64,000 nucleotides of DNA from Burkholderiales bacterium Ga0077543 (GTDB lineage: Bacteria > Pseudomonadota > Gammaproteobacteria > Burkholderiales > Burkholderiaceae_C): the NCBI GenBank assembly GCA_001464055.1, contig LNET01000117.1:26134-90133 (forward strand), given 5' to 3'. Each line of letters starts with the position of its first letter. Within the stretch, counting starts at the first letter, position 1. The notes under the pieces are model-generated. The model did no database searches and had not been told where the DNA came from. It saw nothing but the letters and a program-made list of their open reading frames with translations. Position numbers and translations under genes: made by a program. This document shows positions 19,160 through 28,725 of the stretch, one piece after another.

Positions 19160-20473
19160 CAAGGTGCGGTGTAGGTCACGCGGTAGATGGCGCCAGCGAA
19201 GTCGTCGCTGATCAGCAGCGATCCGTCCTTCATCTGCGCCACGTCCACCGGCCGGCCGCGGTACAGGCCGGTGTCCGGGTCCAGGAAGCCGGATGCGAAG
19301 ACCTCGGTCTTCTCGGCGTTGCCGTCGGCCTTCATCGACACGAACTGGATGTCGGCGCCCGAGGGCTTGGTGCGGTTCCACGAGCCGTGCGAGGCCACGA
19401 AGGCGCCGCCCTGGTACTTCGCCGGGAACATCTTGCCGTTGTAGAAGGCCATGCCCAACTGCGCCTGGTGTGCCGGGAACTCGATCTGCGGCTTGGTCCA
19501 CTGCGCCGGCGGGGCCATGCCTTTCAGGTCGGGCGCGGCGGCGGTGCCGGCGATCTGCACGTTGTTGCCGTGGATGAAGGGGTAGCCGAAGTGTTCGCCC
19601 ATCCGCGACACCTTGTTCAGCTCGCCCGGCGGGATGTCGTCGCCCATGCCGTCGGTCTGGTTGTCGGTGAACCAGACGGACTTGTCCTTGGGGTTGATGT
19701 CCATGCCCACCGAATTGCGTACGCCGCGGGCCACCACTTCGCGCTTGCCGCCGTCGAAGGCGTTCACCTTGATCATGCCGCCGATGCCGAGTTGTTCGTA
19801 CAGCGCCACCTTTTCCTTGGGCTGCACGTTGTAGGGCTGGCCCAGGGTGATGTAGAGCATGCCGCTGTCGTCGACACGGCAGGTGCGCGCGCCGTGGTTG
19901 TAGCTTTCCTCTTCCACCGGGATCAGCTTGCCCTGGGGCACCACCTCGATCACGGCCACGTCCGGGCCTTCGTAGAAGAACTCGGCGGCGGGGAAGTTCA
20001 GCACCCGGTTGTGCTCGGCCACGATGAGGAAGCCGTCACGCGTCCAGCACACGCCGTTGGGGTTGGTGAACTTCAGGCTGGGGGCGAAGGACTTCACCTC
20101 GTCGGCCACGCCGTCGCTGTTGCGGTCGGTCACGGCCCATACCGTGGTCTTGCGGGTGCCCACGAACAGCATGTTGGTGCTGGGCGCAACGGCCATGTGG
20201 CGGGCATCCGGAACGATCGCGAACAGTTCGATCTTGAAGCCGGGCGGCAGCTTCACGCGTTCCAGGTTTTTCTTGATGGCATCGGCGTTGCGGCCGGTCT
20301 GCGGCACCACCGGGATGTTCAGGTCGGTGGTCGCGACCTTCATCTGCTTGAGCTTCTCGATGTTCTGCTGCGCCATGGCCGGCAGGGCCAGGCTGGCTGC
20401 CAGCGCGGCGGCGGCCAGCACGGGCCGGCGCAGCACAGCGCGAGGACGGGGGCTGGTCTGGGGTGATGTCATC
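19159..20473 (-). CDS. PQQ-dependent sugar dehydrogenase/L-sorbosone dehydrogenase-like beta-propeller, periplasmic
   Basis: Signal peptide; LPPGFKIELFAIVPDARHMAVAPSTNMLFVGTR; GGAFVASHGSWNRTKPSG; DVAQMKDGSLLISDDFAGAIYRVTY. Confidence 0.9.
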
Positions 20474-20539
20474 GGAGGTCTCCTGGTGTTGTGAACTGAA
20501 AGGGATCGCGCCGCGACGTCGCGCGGCTGCCACTCCCAG

Positions 20540-20555
20540 TGCAATTGGTGTTCCA
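20540..20555 (-). promoter_or_regulatory. Putative sigma-54 (-24/-12) promoter of the sorbosone dehydrogenase-cytochrome c operon
   Basis: Minus strand TGGAACACCAATTGCA versus TGGCACG-N4-TTGCA with correct GG/GC spacing; opposite a sigma-54 activator gene. Confidence 0.65.
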
Positions 20556-20698
20556 TTTGGGGAACACCCGCAGTGCGCGCAGGGTCACCCTGGGTGAAGC
20601 TCTCGGCCCTTGTGCACATCCCCTGAACAGGTGTGGCCAATGTGTACAGAAACTGGACGGCCACAACGCATGGCCCACCGCAACGAGGAGACCCACGC

Positions 20699-22555
20699 AT
20701 GGCACTTTCACACGCACAGGCACTGCATGCCCGCGGCAGCACCTTGCCTCCCGAAGGCGTCCCAGGCGCGGTGGTGCTGGACAGCTGGGGCCGTTGTGCC
20801 CAGGCCGGCCTGGACCCGCACGCCCTGCTGTCGGTGCCCGTGGTCGAAGCCCAGGACCTGCGCCAGAGGCAACTGCGCAGCGAAGTCGTGCGCAAGCTGG
20901 CGCAGGCAGAGCTGGAGACGCTTTCGCGCCAGATTGCCGGGTCGAACTTCCTGCTCGCCTTCGCCGACCGCGACGGCATCATCCTGGATCTGTATGCCGA
21001 CAACCGGTTCTCGATGTCGGACCAGGGCGCCGGCATCGTGGCGGGCAGCTGCTGGGCTGAAAACCTGTCCGGCACCAATGGCCTGGGCACGGCGCTGGCC
21101 ACTGGCGCGCCGGTTGCTGTCACCGGGCTGGAGCACTATTTCCTGTCGCTGGGCAACGTGTCGTGCACCGCCGCGCCCGTGCGCGACGCACGGGGCGACA
21201 TCGTGGGCGTGCTCGACGCGTCGAGCTACTTCGAATCCCGCCAGCGCCACACCCAGGCCCTGGTGCAGATGGCCGCCACGCACATCGAGAACGGCCTGCT
21301 GCTGCACCAGATGCGCCAGCACTGGGTACTGGCCATCCACCCGCGGCAGGAGTTCCTGGGCACGCTCAGTGCCGGCCTGCTGGCCTTCGACGACGCCGGC
21401 CGGCTGGTCGCGCTGAATGCGCGCGCCGGGCAACTGCTGCAGGGGCTGGACGCGACGCCGGGCACGGCTTTCGATGCTCTTTTTGGCGAGCGCTTCGAGC
21501 TCGTGGCCGCGCGCTTGCAGCGCCAGGGCGAGCACGGGCTGCGCGATGCCTTCGGCAGCACCCTGGTGGCCATGTGTCTGAGCCGACCCACCCAGCGCAG
21601 CCCGTCGATGCTTCGCCTGCCCGTCTCGGCGTCGGCCCAGGTCGCTTCGCCTGCAGCGGCCATTCGCGCGCCGGGGGATGCGGTCACCGACGACCCGGCG
21701 GTGGCTCAGGCCTACGCCCTGGTGGAGGCTGCGGTGCGCCGCAGCCTGCCCTTGCTGCTGACCGGCGAAACCGGTACCGGCAAGGAGATGCTGGCGCGCC
21801 ACGCGCACCGCAGCAGTGGCCGCACGGGGGCCTTCGTTGCGGTGAATTGTGGTGCGCTGCCGGCCGAGCTGATCGAGGCCGAGCTGTTCGGCTATGTCGG
21901 CGGCGCCTTCAGCGGCGCCCGCCGTGAAGGCAGCATGGGCTTGATCGCCAGCGCCGACGGCGGCACGCTGCTGCTGGACGAACTGGGTGAACTGCCCTTG
22001 CACCTGCAGGCTTCGCTGCTGCGCTTCCTGGACGACCGGCAGGTGCGGCCCGTGGGCGGCACCGCATTCCGAGCCGTCGACGTGCAGTTGTTGGCCGCCA
22101 CCCACGCCGACCTTGACGCCGAAGTCTCGGCCAGGCGCTTCCGCGCCGACCTGCTGTACCGGCTGAACACCGTGAGCGTGCAGTTGCCGCCCTTGCGCGA
22201 GAGAACCGACTTCGCCACAGCCGTGCGCGCGGTGCTGGCGGCGGTGGATTCGGCCGCCAGCATCACCGACGAGGCCATCGAACGCCTGGCAGGCCATGGC
22301 TGGCCAGGCAATTTTCGCGAGCTGCGCTCGGTGCTGACGCGTGCGCTGCTGCAAGGCAGCAGCCGGGTCCAGGCCGCCGCCGTGGCGCCCTGGCTGCCGC
22401 AGGCAGCGGCTGCGCCCGCGGCCGGGACGGTGTCAGCACTTCAACAGAACGCGGCCGAACTGGTGCGGCGCGAGTTCGAGCGCTGCGGCAATGTCAGCGC
22501 CACGGCGCGGGCGCTGGGCATCAGCCGCACCACGGTCTATCGCCACCTGCGTTAG
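20699..22555 (+). CDS. Sigma-54-dependent transcriptional activator (GAF-AAA-Fis HTH, AcoR-like)
   Basis: LSGTNGLGTALATGAPVAVTGLEHY GAF; LLTGETGTGKEMLARHAH Walker A; ADGGTLLLDELGELPLHLQASLLRFLDD; Fis HTH GNVSATARALGISRTTVYRHL. Confidence 0.94.
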   Translation: MALSHAQALHARGSTLPPEGVPGAVVLDSWGRCAQAGLDPHALLSVPVVEAQDLRQRQLRSEVVRKLAQAELETLSRQIAGSNFLLAFADRDGIILDLYADNRFSMSDQGAGIVAGSCWAENLSGTNGLGTALATGAPVAVTGLEHYFLSLGNVSCTAAPVRDARGDIVGVLDASSYFESRQRHTQALVQMAATHIENGLLLHQMRQHWVLAIHPRQEFLGTLSAGLLAFDDAGRLVALNARAGQLLQGLDATPGTAFDALFGERFELVAARLQRQGEHGLRDAFGSTLVAMCLSRPTQRSPSMLRLPVSASAQVASPAAAIRAPGDAVTDDPAVAQAYALVEAAVRRSLPLLLTGETGTGKEMLARHAHRSSGRTGAFVAVNCGALPAELIEAELFGYVGGAFSGARREGSMGLIASADGGTLLLDELGELPLHLQASLLRFLDDRQVRPVGGTAFRAVDVQLLAATHADLDAEVSARRFRADLLYRLNTVSVQLPPLRERTDFATAVRAVLAAVDSAASITDEAIERLAGHGWPGNFRELRSVLTRALLQGSSRVQAAAVAPWLPQAAAAPAAGTVSALQQNAAELVRREFERCGNVSATARALGISRTTVYRHLR

Positions 22556-22627
22556 CGGTCGCTCTCGGCGCGGTCGTGGGCAGAGGGGCTGGCTGGGCAG
22601 GCACTTCGGCCCTTGCCAGCCGGTCGT

Positions 22628-23617
22628 TCACATCGGCGCGTCGTTGCCGTCGAGGTTGGGCGCGTCCTTGCGGATGCGCGACAGGCGCTTCGGGGCTGGC
22701 GCGGCTGCCGTCGCCGGTTTGCCGCCTTCCACGAAGGCCTGGGTGGCGTCGGGCTGGGTGGCGGTTTCAGGCGTGGTCACGCCGATGGCCGCCGACTTGT
22801 CGCTTTCCTTGATCACTCGCGTGTATGGCGCCAGGATCTGCACCAGCTGGCCGTAGACCTTCGGATTGCCCGCCACCACTTCACGCTGGTACAAGAAATC
22901 GGCCTCGCCGGTGAAGTTGCCGATCAGGCCGCCGGCCTCGGTGATCATCAGCGAGCCGGCGGCGATGTCCCAGGGGTTCAGGCCGGTCTCGAAGAAGCCG
23001 TCGTAGTAGCCTGCTGCCACGTAGCACAGGTCCAGCGCTGCAGCGCCCGGCCGGCGCAGGCCGGCGCAGCTCTGCATCACCTCTTCGAACATCTTCACGT
23101 AGCGCTTGAAGTTGTCGCCCTTGCGGAAGGGGAAGCCCGTGCCGATGAGCGAGTCGCTGATGCGGGTGCGCTTGCTCACGCGCAGGCGGCGGTCGTTGAG
23201 AAACGCGCCGCGCCCTCGCGAGGCGAAGAACATGTCGTTGCGGGTGGGGTCGTAGACCACGGCCTGCTCGACCTTGCCTTTGTGGGCCAGGGCGATGCTG
23301 ACGGCATAGACCGGAAATCCGTGCAGGAAGTTGGTGGTGCCGTCGAGCGGGTCGATGATCCAGACATATTCGCTGTGCCTGGCACCGCGCTCGCGGCCCG
23401 ATTCCTCGGCCAGGATGGCGTGGCCGGGATAGGCTTCCAGCAGCACGTCGATGATCGCGTTCTCGGCCGCCTGGTCGACTTCGGAAACGTAGTCGTTGGG
23501 GCCCTTCTGGCCCACCTTCAGAACCTCCAGGTCGAGCGCCGCCCTGTTGATGATGGAGCCTGCTGCCCGTGCCGCCTTGATGGCGATGTTGAGCATGGGA
23601 TGGAGCGCTTGCGACAT
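22628..23617 (-). CDS. suhB: Inositol monophosphatase family protein (SuhB)
   Basis: [51 protein letters not shown]. Confidence 0.94.
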   Translation of the reverse strand: MSQALHPMLNIAIKAARAAGSIINRAALDLEVLKVGQKGPNDYVSEVDQAAENAIIDVLLEAYPGHAILAEESGRERGARHSEYVWIIDPLDGTTNFLHGFPVYAVSIALAHKGKVEQAVVYDPTRNDMFFASRGRGAFLNDRRLRVSKRTRISDSLIGTGFPFRKGDNFKRYVKMFEEVMQSCAGLRRPGAAALDLCYVAAGYYDGFFETGLNPWDIAAGSLMITEAGGLIGNFTGEADFLYQREVVAGNPKVYGQLVQILAPYTRVIKESDKSAAIGVTTPETATQPDATQAFVEGGKPATAAAPAPKRLSRIRKDAPNLDGNDAPM

Positions 23618-23725
23618 GGGTCAGCCTGAGGTGGTGCGATGAACTCGCGATCGACGGAAGGAAAGAGCGGTGGTGCCGCACGCGAAGACAATGCGCGCTC
23701 AGCACAAACCCGGAGTTTACCGTTC

Positions 23726-24445
23726 ATGACCACCCGTTTCGTGCTCGTCGAACCCAGCCATGCCGGCAACGTAGGCGCTGCTGCGCGGGCGATGAAGGTG
23801 ATGGGCTTCCACGACCTCGTGCTCGTGAACCCGCGCCGCCCTGACGTGCTGTTGCTGGAAGAGACCCAGGCCCTGGCCAGCGGTGCTGTCGACGTCTTGC
23901 AGGGCGCACGCGTGGTGGCCACGCTGGACGAGGCCCTGCACGACATCCATCACGCCTGCGCCACCGCCATGACGCCGCGCGACTTCGGGCCACCCACGGC
24001 GGCGCCCAGGACGCACTTCGCCGCGCTGGCGCCGATGGGCCGGCGCGTGGCCCTGGTCTTCGGGCCAGAACGCACCGGCCTCGCCAACGACGACGTTTAC
24101 CGCTGCCATGTCTGCCTGTCGATTCCCACCCACCCCGACTACGGTTCGCTGAACCTGGCGCAGGCGGTGCAGTTGCTGGCCTACGACTGGCGCCAGGCGC
24201 TGGGCGGCTTCGACGTGATGGAACGAACACCGGCCGTGCAGCTGGCCGATGGCGCAGCGGTCGACGGCCTGCTGGCCCATTGGCAGGAAGTGATGGTGGC
24301 CAGCGGCTTCCTGAATCCGGCCGCGCCGAAGAAGCTGCTGCCCCGGCTGCGGCGGCTGGTGCAGCGGGCGGCGCTGTCGATGGAAGAGGTGCACATCCTT
24401 CGCGGCATCGCCCGCAGCGTCGACCCGCGCGACCCGAAGCACTGA
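23726..24445 (+). CDS. trmJ: tRNA/rRNA methyltransferase, SpoU/TrmJ family
   Basis: [70 protein letters not shown]. Confidence 0.94.
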   Translation: MTTRFVLVEPSHAGNVGAAARAMKVMGFHDLVLVNPRRPDVLLLEETQALASGAVDVLQGARVVATLDEALHDIHHACATAMTPRDFGPPTAAPRTHFAALAPMGRRVALVFGPERTGLANDDVYRCHVCLSIPTHPDYGSLNLAQAVQLLAYDWRQALGGFDVMERTPAVQLADGAAVDGLLAHWQEVMVASGFLNPAAPKKLLPRLRRLVQRAALSMEEVHILRGIARSVDPRDPKH

Positions 24446-24474
24446 ACCGGGGCCTTGGCTACACTGCACGCACC

Positions 24475-25254
24475 ATGTTCAGCCGCCTGCGTGAAGACAT
24501 CCGTTGCATCCTGGAACGCGACCCGGCCGCGCGTTCGAGCTTTGAGGTGCTCACCTGCTACCCCGGCCTGCATGCCTTGATGCTGCACCGGCCGGCCCAC
24601 GCGATGTATCGGCGCGGCTGGTTCTGGGCGGCCCGCTTCACCTCGCAGCTGGGGCGTTTCCTCACCGGCATCGAACTCCATCCGGGTGCCACCATCGGCC
24701 GGCGTGTGTTCATCGACCACGGCATGGGCGTGGTCGTGGGTGAAACCGCCGAGATCGGCGACGACTGCACCATCTACCAGGGCGTCACCCTAGGGGGCAC
24801 TTCCCTCGCCAAGGGCGCGAAGCGACATCCAACGCTGGGCAAGGGCGTGATCGTCGGCGCCAACGCCCAGGTGCTGGGCGGCTTCACGGTCGGCGACGGT
24901 GCCCGGGTCGGTTCCAGCGCGGTCGTCGTCAAGCCGGTACCCGCTGGCGCCACGGCAGTGGGCAACCCCGCTCGCATCATCCAGGCCGAAGCCGACAGCC
25001 TGCGCGAGGAAGTCGCGGCGAAGATGGGCTTCTCGGCCTATGGCTTGACGCAGGGCGACGACCCGGTGTCGCAGGCGATGAAGGGGCTGATCGACAACGC
25101 CGCCGGCCACGAGCACCAGATCACCCTGCTCTGGCAGGCGATCGAGAAACTGTCGGCGCGCGCCCGCGAGCTGCCCGCCGAGGACTGCGTGCCCAGCGGG
25201 GCCCAGACCACCGAGTGTTTCGACGCCGAGAAGCTCAACCGGCTGGTCAAGTGA
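24475..25254 (+). CDS. cysE: Serine O-acetyltransferase
   Basis: [58 protein letters not shown] hexapeptide repeats. Confidence 0.95.
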   Translation: MFSRLREDIRCILERDPAARSSFEVLTCYPGLHALMLHRPAHAMYRRGWFWAARFTSQLGRFLTGIELHPGATIGRRVFIDHGMGVVVGETAEIGDDCTIYQGVTLGGTSLAKGAKRHPTLGKGVIVGANAQVLGGFTVGDGARVGSSAVVVKPVPAGATAVGNPARIIQAEADSLREEVAAKMGFSAYGLTQGDDPVSQAMKGLIDNAAGHEHQITLLWQAIEKLSARARELPAEDCVPSGAQTTECFDAEKLNRLVK

Positions 25255-25256
25255 AG

Positions 25257-25277
25257 CCAGGCGCATTTGGCGCCTGG
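25257..25277. terminator. Hairpin between convergent cysE and GGDEF-EAL genes
   Basis: CCAGGCGC-ATTTG-GCGCCTGG perfect 8-bp stem; no long T-run. Confidence 0.5.
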
Positions 25278-25281
25278 GCAT

Positions 25282-27321
25282 TCAAAGCGGCACGTCCACC
25301 ATCATCTGGCTGTCCAGGGGCTCCACCTGATCGGCCACCAGTGCGATGCGCTGGTGCAGGTCCTGCGCCCGCACCGGGCGGCCGAACAGATAGCCCTGGC
25401 CGTTCTTGCAGCCCAGGTTCAGCAGCAGCTGCGCTTCTTCTTCGCTTTCCACGCCCTCGGCCACGGTGTCCACGCCCAGGCTGCGCGACAGGCCCAGGAT
25501 GGCGTCGACGATCTTGGTGCTTTCAGGCCGGCTGCGCAGGGTCTGCACGAAGCTGCGATCGATCTTGATCTTGTCGAAGGTCATTTCGACCAGGTAGCTC
25601 AGGCTGCTGTAGCCGGTGCCGAAGTCGTCCAGCGTCACGGTCATGCCCGCGCGCTTGAGCGCCAGGATGACCTCACGCGCCCGCGCCGTGTCGTTGACCA
25701 GCGCGGTCTCGGTCAGCTCCACGTCCAGCCGGTACGGCGGCACCTGGTTTTCCTTCAGCACGGCCAGCAGTTGCGGCACCAGGTTCTCGTCCTGGATCTG
25801 CTGCGGCGCCACGTTGAACGACAGCCGCCATTGCACCGGGAAGCGCAGCATGTCCTGGCAGGCCTGGTTCAGCAGCGACATGGTCAGCGGCCCGATCAGG
25901 CCCGAGTCCTCGGCCAGCGAAATGAACTTGTCGGGGGTCAGCAGGCCGCGCGTGGGGTGTTTCCAGCGGCACAACAGCTCCAGCGAGATCACATGCCGCT
26001 TCGACAGGCTGACGATGGGCTGGTAGTAGGGGATGAGCTGGCCCTGGGTGATGCCCTCGCGCAGTTCCTGTTCCAGCGCTGCCCTTTCCGCCAGCGCCTC
26101 GTCGAGCCGGGGGTCGTAGATGCAGACGCCGTTCATGCCCGACTTCTTCGCCCGGTACAGGGCCGAGTCGGCCTTGCGGATGAGTTCGTCGTCGCTGGCG
26201 GCGTCGCGCGGGTAGCGCGCCACGCCGACACTGGCACCGATGGTGATCGTCAGGTCGCCGAAGAACATCGGCTCGCCCAGCGTCTCGATGATGCGCTCCG
26301 CGGCGGACAGCGCGGTGCGCTGGCCTTCGGCCTCGTCGATGACGATCACGAACTCGTCGCCGCCATAACGGGCGCGCAGGTCGCTCTGGCGAAGACAGCG
26401 TGCCAGGCGCCCGGCCACTTCCTTCAGAACCAGGTCGCCCACCATGTGGCCGTTGCGGTCGTTGACCGGCTTGAAGCGGTCCAGGTCGACCATCAGCACA
26501 GCCAGTTCCTGCTTGTGCTTGGCAGCACGCGCCAGCCGGGTCTGCATCGCGTCGTGCAGCGCTGCGCGGTTGTCCAGGCCGGTGAGCAGGTCGCTGGCCG
26601 CCAGCCGCTGCACCCTGACTTCGGCTTCGAGTAGCGAGCCACGAGATTCGTTCAGCCCCGTCGACAGGCGACGCCACAGGAAGAAACCGCCACCCAGGGT
26701 CAGCGCCAGCACCCTGCCGGCCACGATGTAGCTGCGCGTGCGCAATTCACGCATCTGGCGTTCGGTGGCTGCCAGCGAGATCGCCGTGAGTTCTTCGGTG
26801 GCCTCGCGGATGAGTCTGGTCCGGCTGGTGTAACGCTCGCCGTCGAAGAGCGATCGTGCCGCATCGAGAGCGCCCGAGTTCAGGGCGTTCAACGCCGACT
26901 GCCGCATTTGCGCGATGTCGGCGCTGGCCTCCTGCGTCTTGTCGCGGTAGCGCTGCGCAACGGTCAAGGGCACCAGGAGGCTGGCATGCTCGACCTTCTG
27001 GGTGAGGTTGGCGGTGAGCCGGTCGTAGCGCTCGATCCAGGCGGTCTCGCCCGTCAGCGCGGCGCTTTGCGCCGCCTGCAGCAGTTCCTGTTCCACCAGC
27101 CGGATCTCACCGGCCAGGCGGTTGGCCTGGGCGTGCCTGTCGGCAGCGTGTTCCAGCTGTGCACTCGACCACAGGCGTTCGGCCAGCAGGGTCCCGGTCA
27201 GCAGTGCCGTGCAGGCCAGGGCCAAGGCCACCGCCCGCAGCGCCTGGCGCATCGTCTCTTCGACGATGGAGACTGTAGGCAACAGTCGTTGCGCGGGTTG
27301 TTTGGCTTCGGGCATGGACAA
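25282..27321 (-). CDS. Membrane-anchored diguanylate cyclase/phosphodiesterase (GGDEF-EAL)
   Basis: N-terminal TM/periplasmic helical sensor; RQSDLRARYGGDEF (I-site + GGDEF); SLELLCRWKHP (EAL variant ELL); DDFGTGYSSLSYL. Confidence 0.94.
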   Translation of the reverse strand: MSMPEAKQPAQRLLPTVSIVEETMRQALRAVALALACTALLTGTLLAERLWSSAQLEHAADRHAQANRLAGEIRLVEQELLQAAQSAALTGETAWIERYDRLTANLTQKVEHASLLVPLTVAQRYRDKTQEASADIAQMRQSALNALNSGALDAARSLFDGERYTSRTRLIREATEELTAISLAATERQMRELRTRSYIVAGRVLALTLGGGFFLWRRLSTGLNESRGSLLEAEVRVQRLAASDLLTGLDNRAALHDAMQTRLARAAKHKQELAVLMVDLDRFKPVNDRNGHMVGDLVLKEVAGRLARCLRQSDLRARYGGDEFVIVIDEAEGQRTALSAAERIIETLGEPMFFGDLTITIGASVGVARYPRDAASDDELIRKADSALYRAKKSGMNGVCIYDPRLDEALAERAALEQELREGITQGQLIPYYQPIVSLSKRHVISLELLCRWKHPTRGLLTPDKFISLAEDSGLIGPLTMSLLNQACQDMLRFPVQWRLSFNVAPQQIQDENLVPQLLAVLKENQVPPYRLDVELTETALVNDTARAREVILALKRAGMTVTLDDFGTGYSSLSYLVEMTFDKIKIDRSFVQTLRSRPESTKIVDAILGLSRSLGVDTVAEGVESEEEAQLLLNLGCKNGQGYLFGRPVRAQDLHQRIALVADQVEPLDSQMMVDVPL

Positions 27322-27401
27322 AACAGGGGCGGCAGTTCACTCGGTCTGCTCCCTGTATCGGCCACTCGCGCCCCGGACTTGAGTGCGCTGTCGTGCCGGT
27401 C

Positions 27402-28007
27402 TCAGCTCACCTTGGGACGTTGCGCCGACTTGGGCCGAAAGGCCTTGCAGATCTCGGGGTCCGTCTCCAGGTACGGGCCGCCGATCAGGTCGACGCAATA
27501 CGGCACCGCCGCAAAGATGCCGTGTACCGCAGGCGTGGCCTGCGGCAGCCCCTGCAGGGTTTCGGCTATCGATTTGGGCTGGCCAGGCAGGTTGATGATG
27601 AGGGTGCGGCCGCGGATCACCGCCACCTGGCGCGACAGGATGGCGGTGGGCACGAAGGCCAGGCTGATCTGGCGCATCTGTTCGCCGAAACCCGGCATCA
27701 CGCGGTCGGCCACGGCCAGGGTGGCTTCGGGGGTCACGTCGCGCAGCGCCGGGCCGGTGCCGCCTGTGGTCAGCACCAGATCGCAGTGCAGGTCGTCGGC
27801 CAGCGTGCGCAAGGCGGCACTGATCCGGCTTTCCTCGTCCGGCACCAGATGTTCGTGCCACTCGACCGGGTTGAGCAAGGCCCGTGACAGCCAGTCCTTC
27901 AGCGCCGGAATACCCTGGTCGGTGTAGACCCCCTGGGATGCCCTGTCGCTGGCCGACAACAGGCCGATGCGCACGCTGTCGAAACGGGGGGCGGCGGGTT
28001 CGGTCAT
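27402..28007 (-). CDS. mog: Molybdopterin adenylyltransferase
   Basis: RIGLLSASDRASQGVYTDQGIPAL; LVLTTGGTGPALRDVTPEAT; INLPGQPKSIAE. Confidence 0.93.
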   Translation of the reverse strand: MTEPAAPRFDSVRIGLLSASDRASQGVYTDQGIPALKDWLSRALLNPVEWHEHLVPDEESRISAALRTLADDLHCDLVLTTGGTGPALRDVTPEATLAVADRVMPGFGEQMRQISLAFVPTAILSRQVAVIRGRTLIINLPGQPKSIAETLQGLPQATPAVHGIFAAVPYCVDLIGGPYLETDPEICKAFRPKSAQRPKVS

Positions 28008-28636
28008 GGTGAGGTCGGTCCTTCGGTGGTGCTCGCGCCGGTGCTTGCGCGGTCAAGCAGCGGGCGCAGGAACTGGAAAAGTTCACGGAAGCTCCGCGGC
28101 TGCCGGTCTTCGGGTTTCAGGCCCGCGGCGTCGCGTCGCGCGGCGCGCACCAGGCTGCGCAACTGCTGGGTGTCGGTTTCCGGGTGCTCGTGCAGCCAGC
28201 GCGTCATGGCCTCGTCATCGGTGATCAGCGCCAGCCGCCACTGTTCAGCCTGGTGCAGTGCCAGCGTGTTCTGGGCCGAACCCAGCGTGGCAAGGGCCAC
28301 GGCTTCGCGCAGCACGGCTTCGTCGGCGTTGTGCATCAGCTTGCCGATGTACTGCATCTGCCGGCGCTTGCCTTCGAAGGTCTTGGTGCGGCGATAGTCC
28401 TCGAGTGCATCGCGCAGCGACTCGGGCATCTCGATGCGGTCGAGGCGCTCGCGCGACAGCTCGGTCAGCTGCACGCCGAGTGCCTGCAGGTCGTGCGCCT
28501 TCTGCTTCAGCCGGGTCTTGCTGGGGCGGATGTCGAAGGGGTCCACGTCGGGCGGCAGTCCGGTGTCGGCGCCTTCTTCGGGCTCGCCGCCGTAGTGCAC
28601 ATCGGTCCCGCGGTGGGGGGCGGCGCGTCGGCTCAT
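28004..28636 (-). CDS. yjgA: Ribosome biogenesis factor YjgA/DarP (DUF615)
   Basis: SKTRLKQKAHDLQALGVQLTELSRERLDRIEMPESLRDALEDYRRTKTFEGKRRQMQYIGKLM. Confidence 0.93.
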   Translation of the reverse strand: MSRRAAPHRGTDVHYGGEPEEGADTGLPPDVDPFDIRPSKTRLKQKAHDLQALGVQLTELSRERLDRIEMPESLRDALEDYRRTKTFEGKRRQMQYIGKLMHNADEAVLREAVALATLGSAQNTLALHQAEQWRLALITDDEAMTRWLHEHPETDTQQLRSLVRAARRDAAGLKPEDRQPRSFRELFQFLRPLLDRASTGASTTEGPTSP

Positions 28637-28725
28637 GGGGGAAAGGCGCGTGCCTGCTGCTGTGGAGGGTGCCGATTATCATCTGCTGCTTGTCTCCAAC
28701 GCCGCGGTCATCGCGGGCCGCTTCG

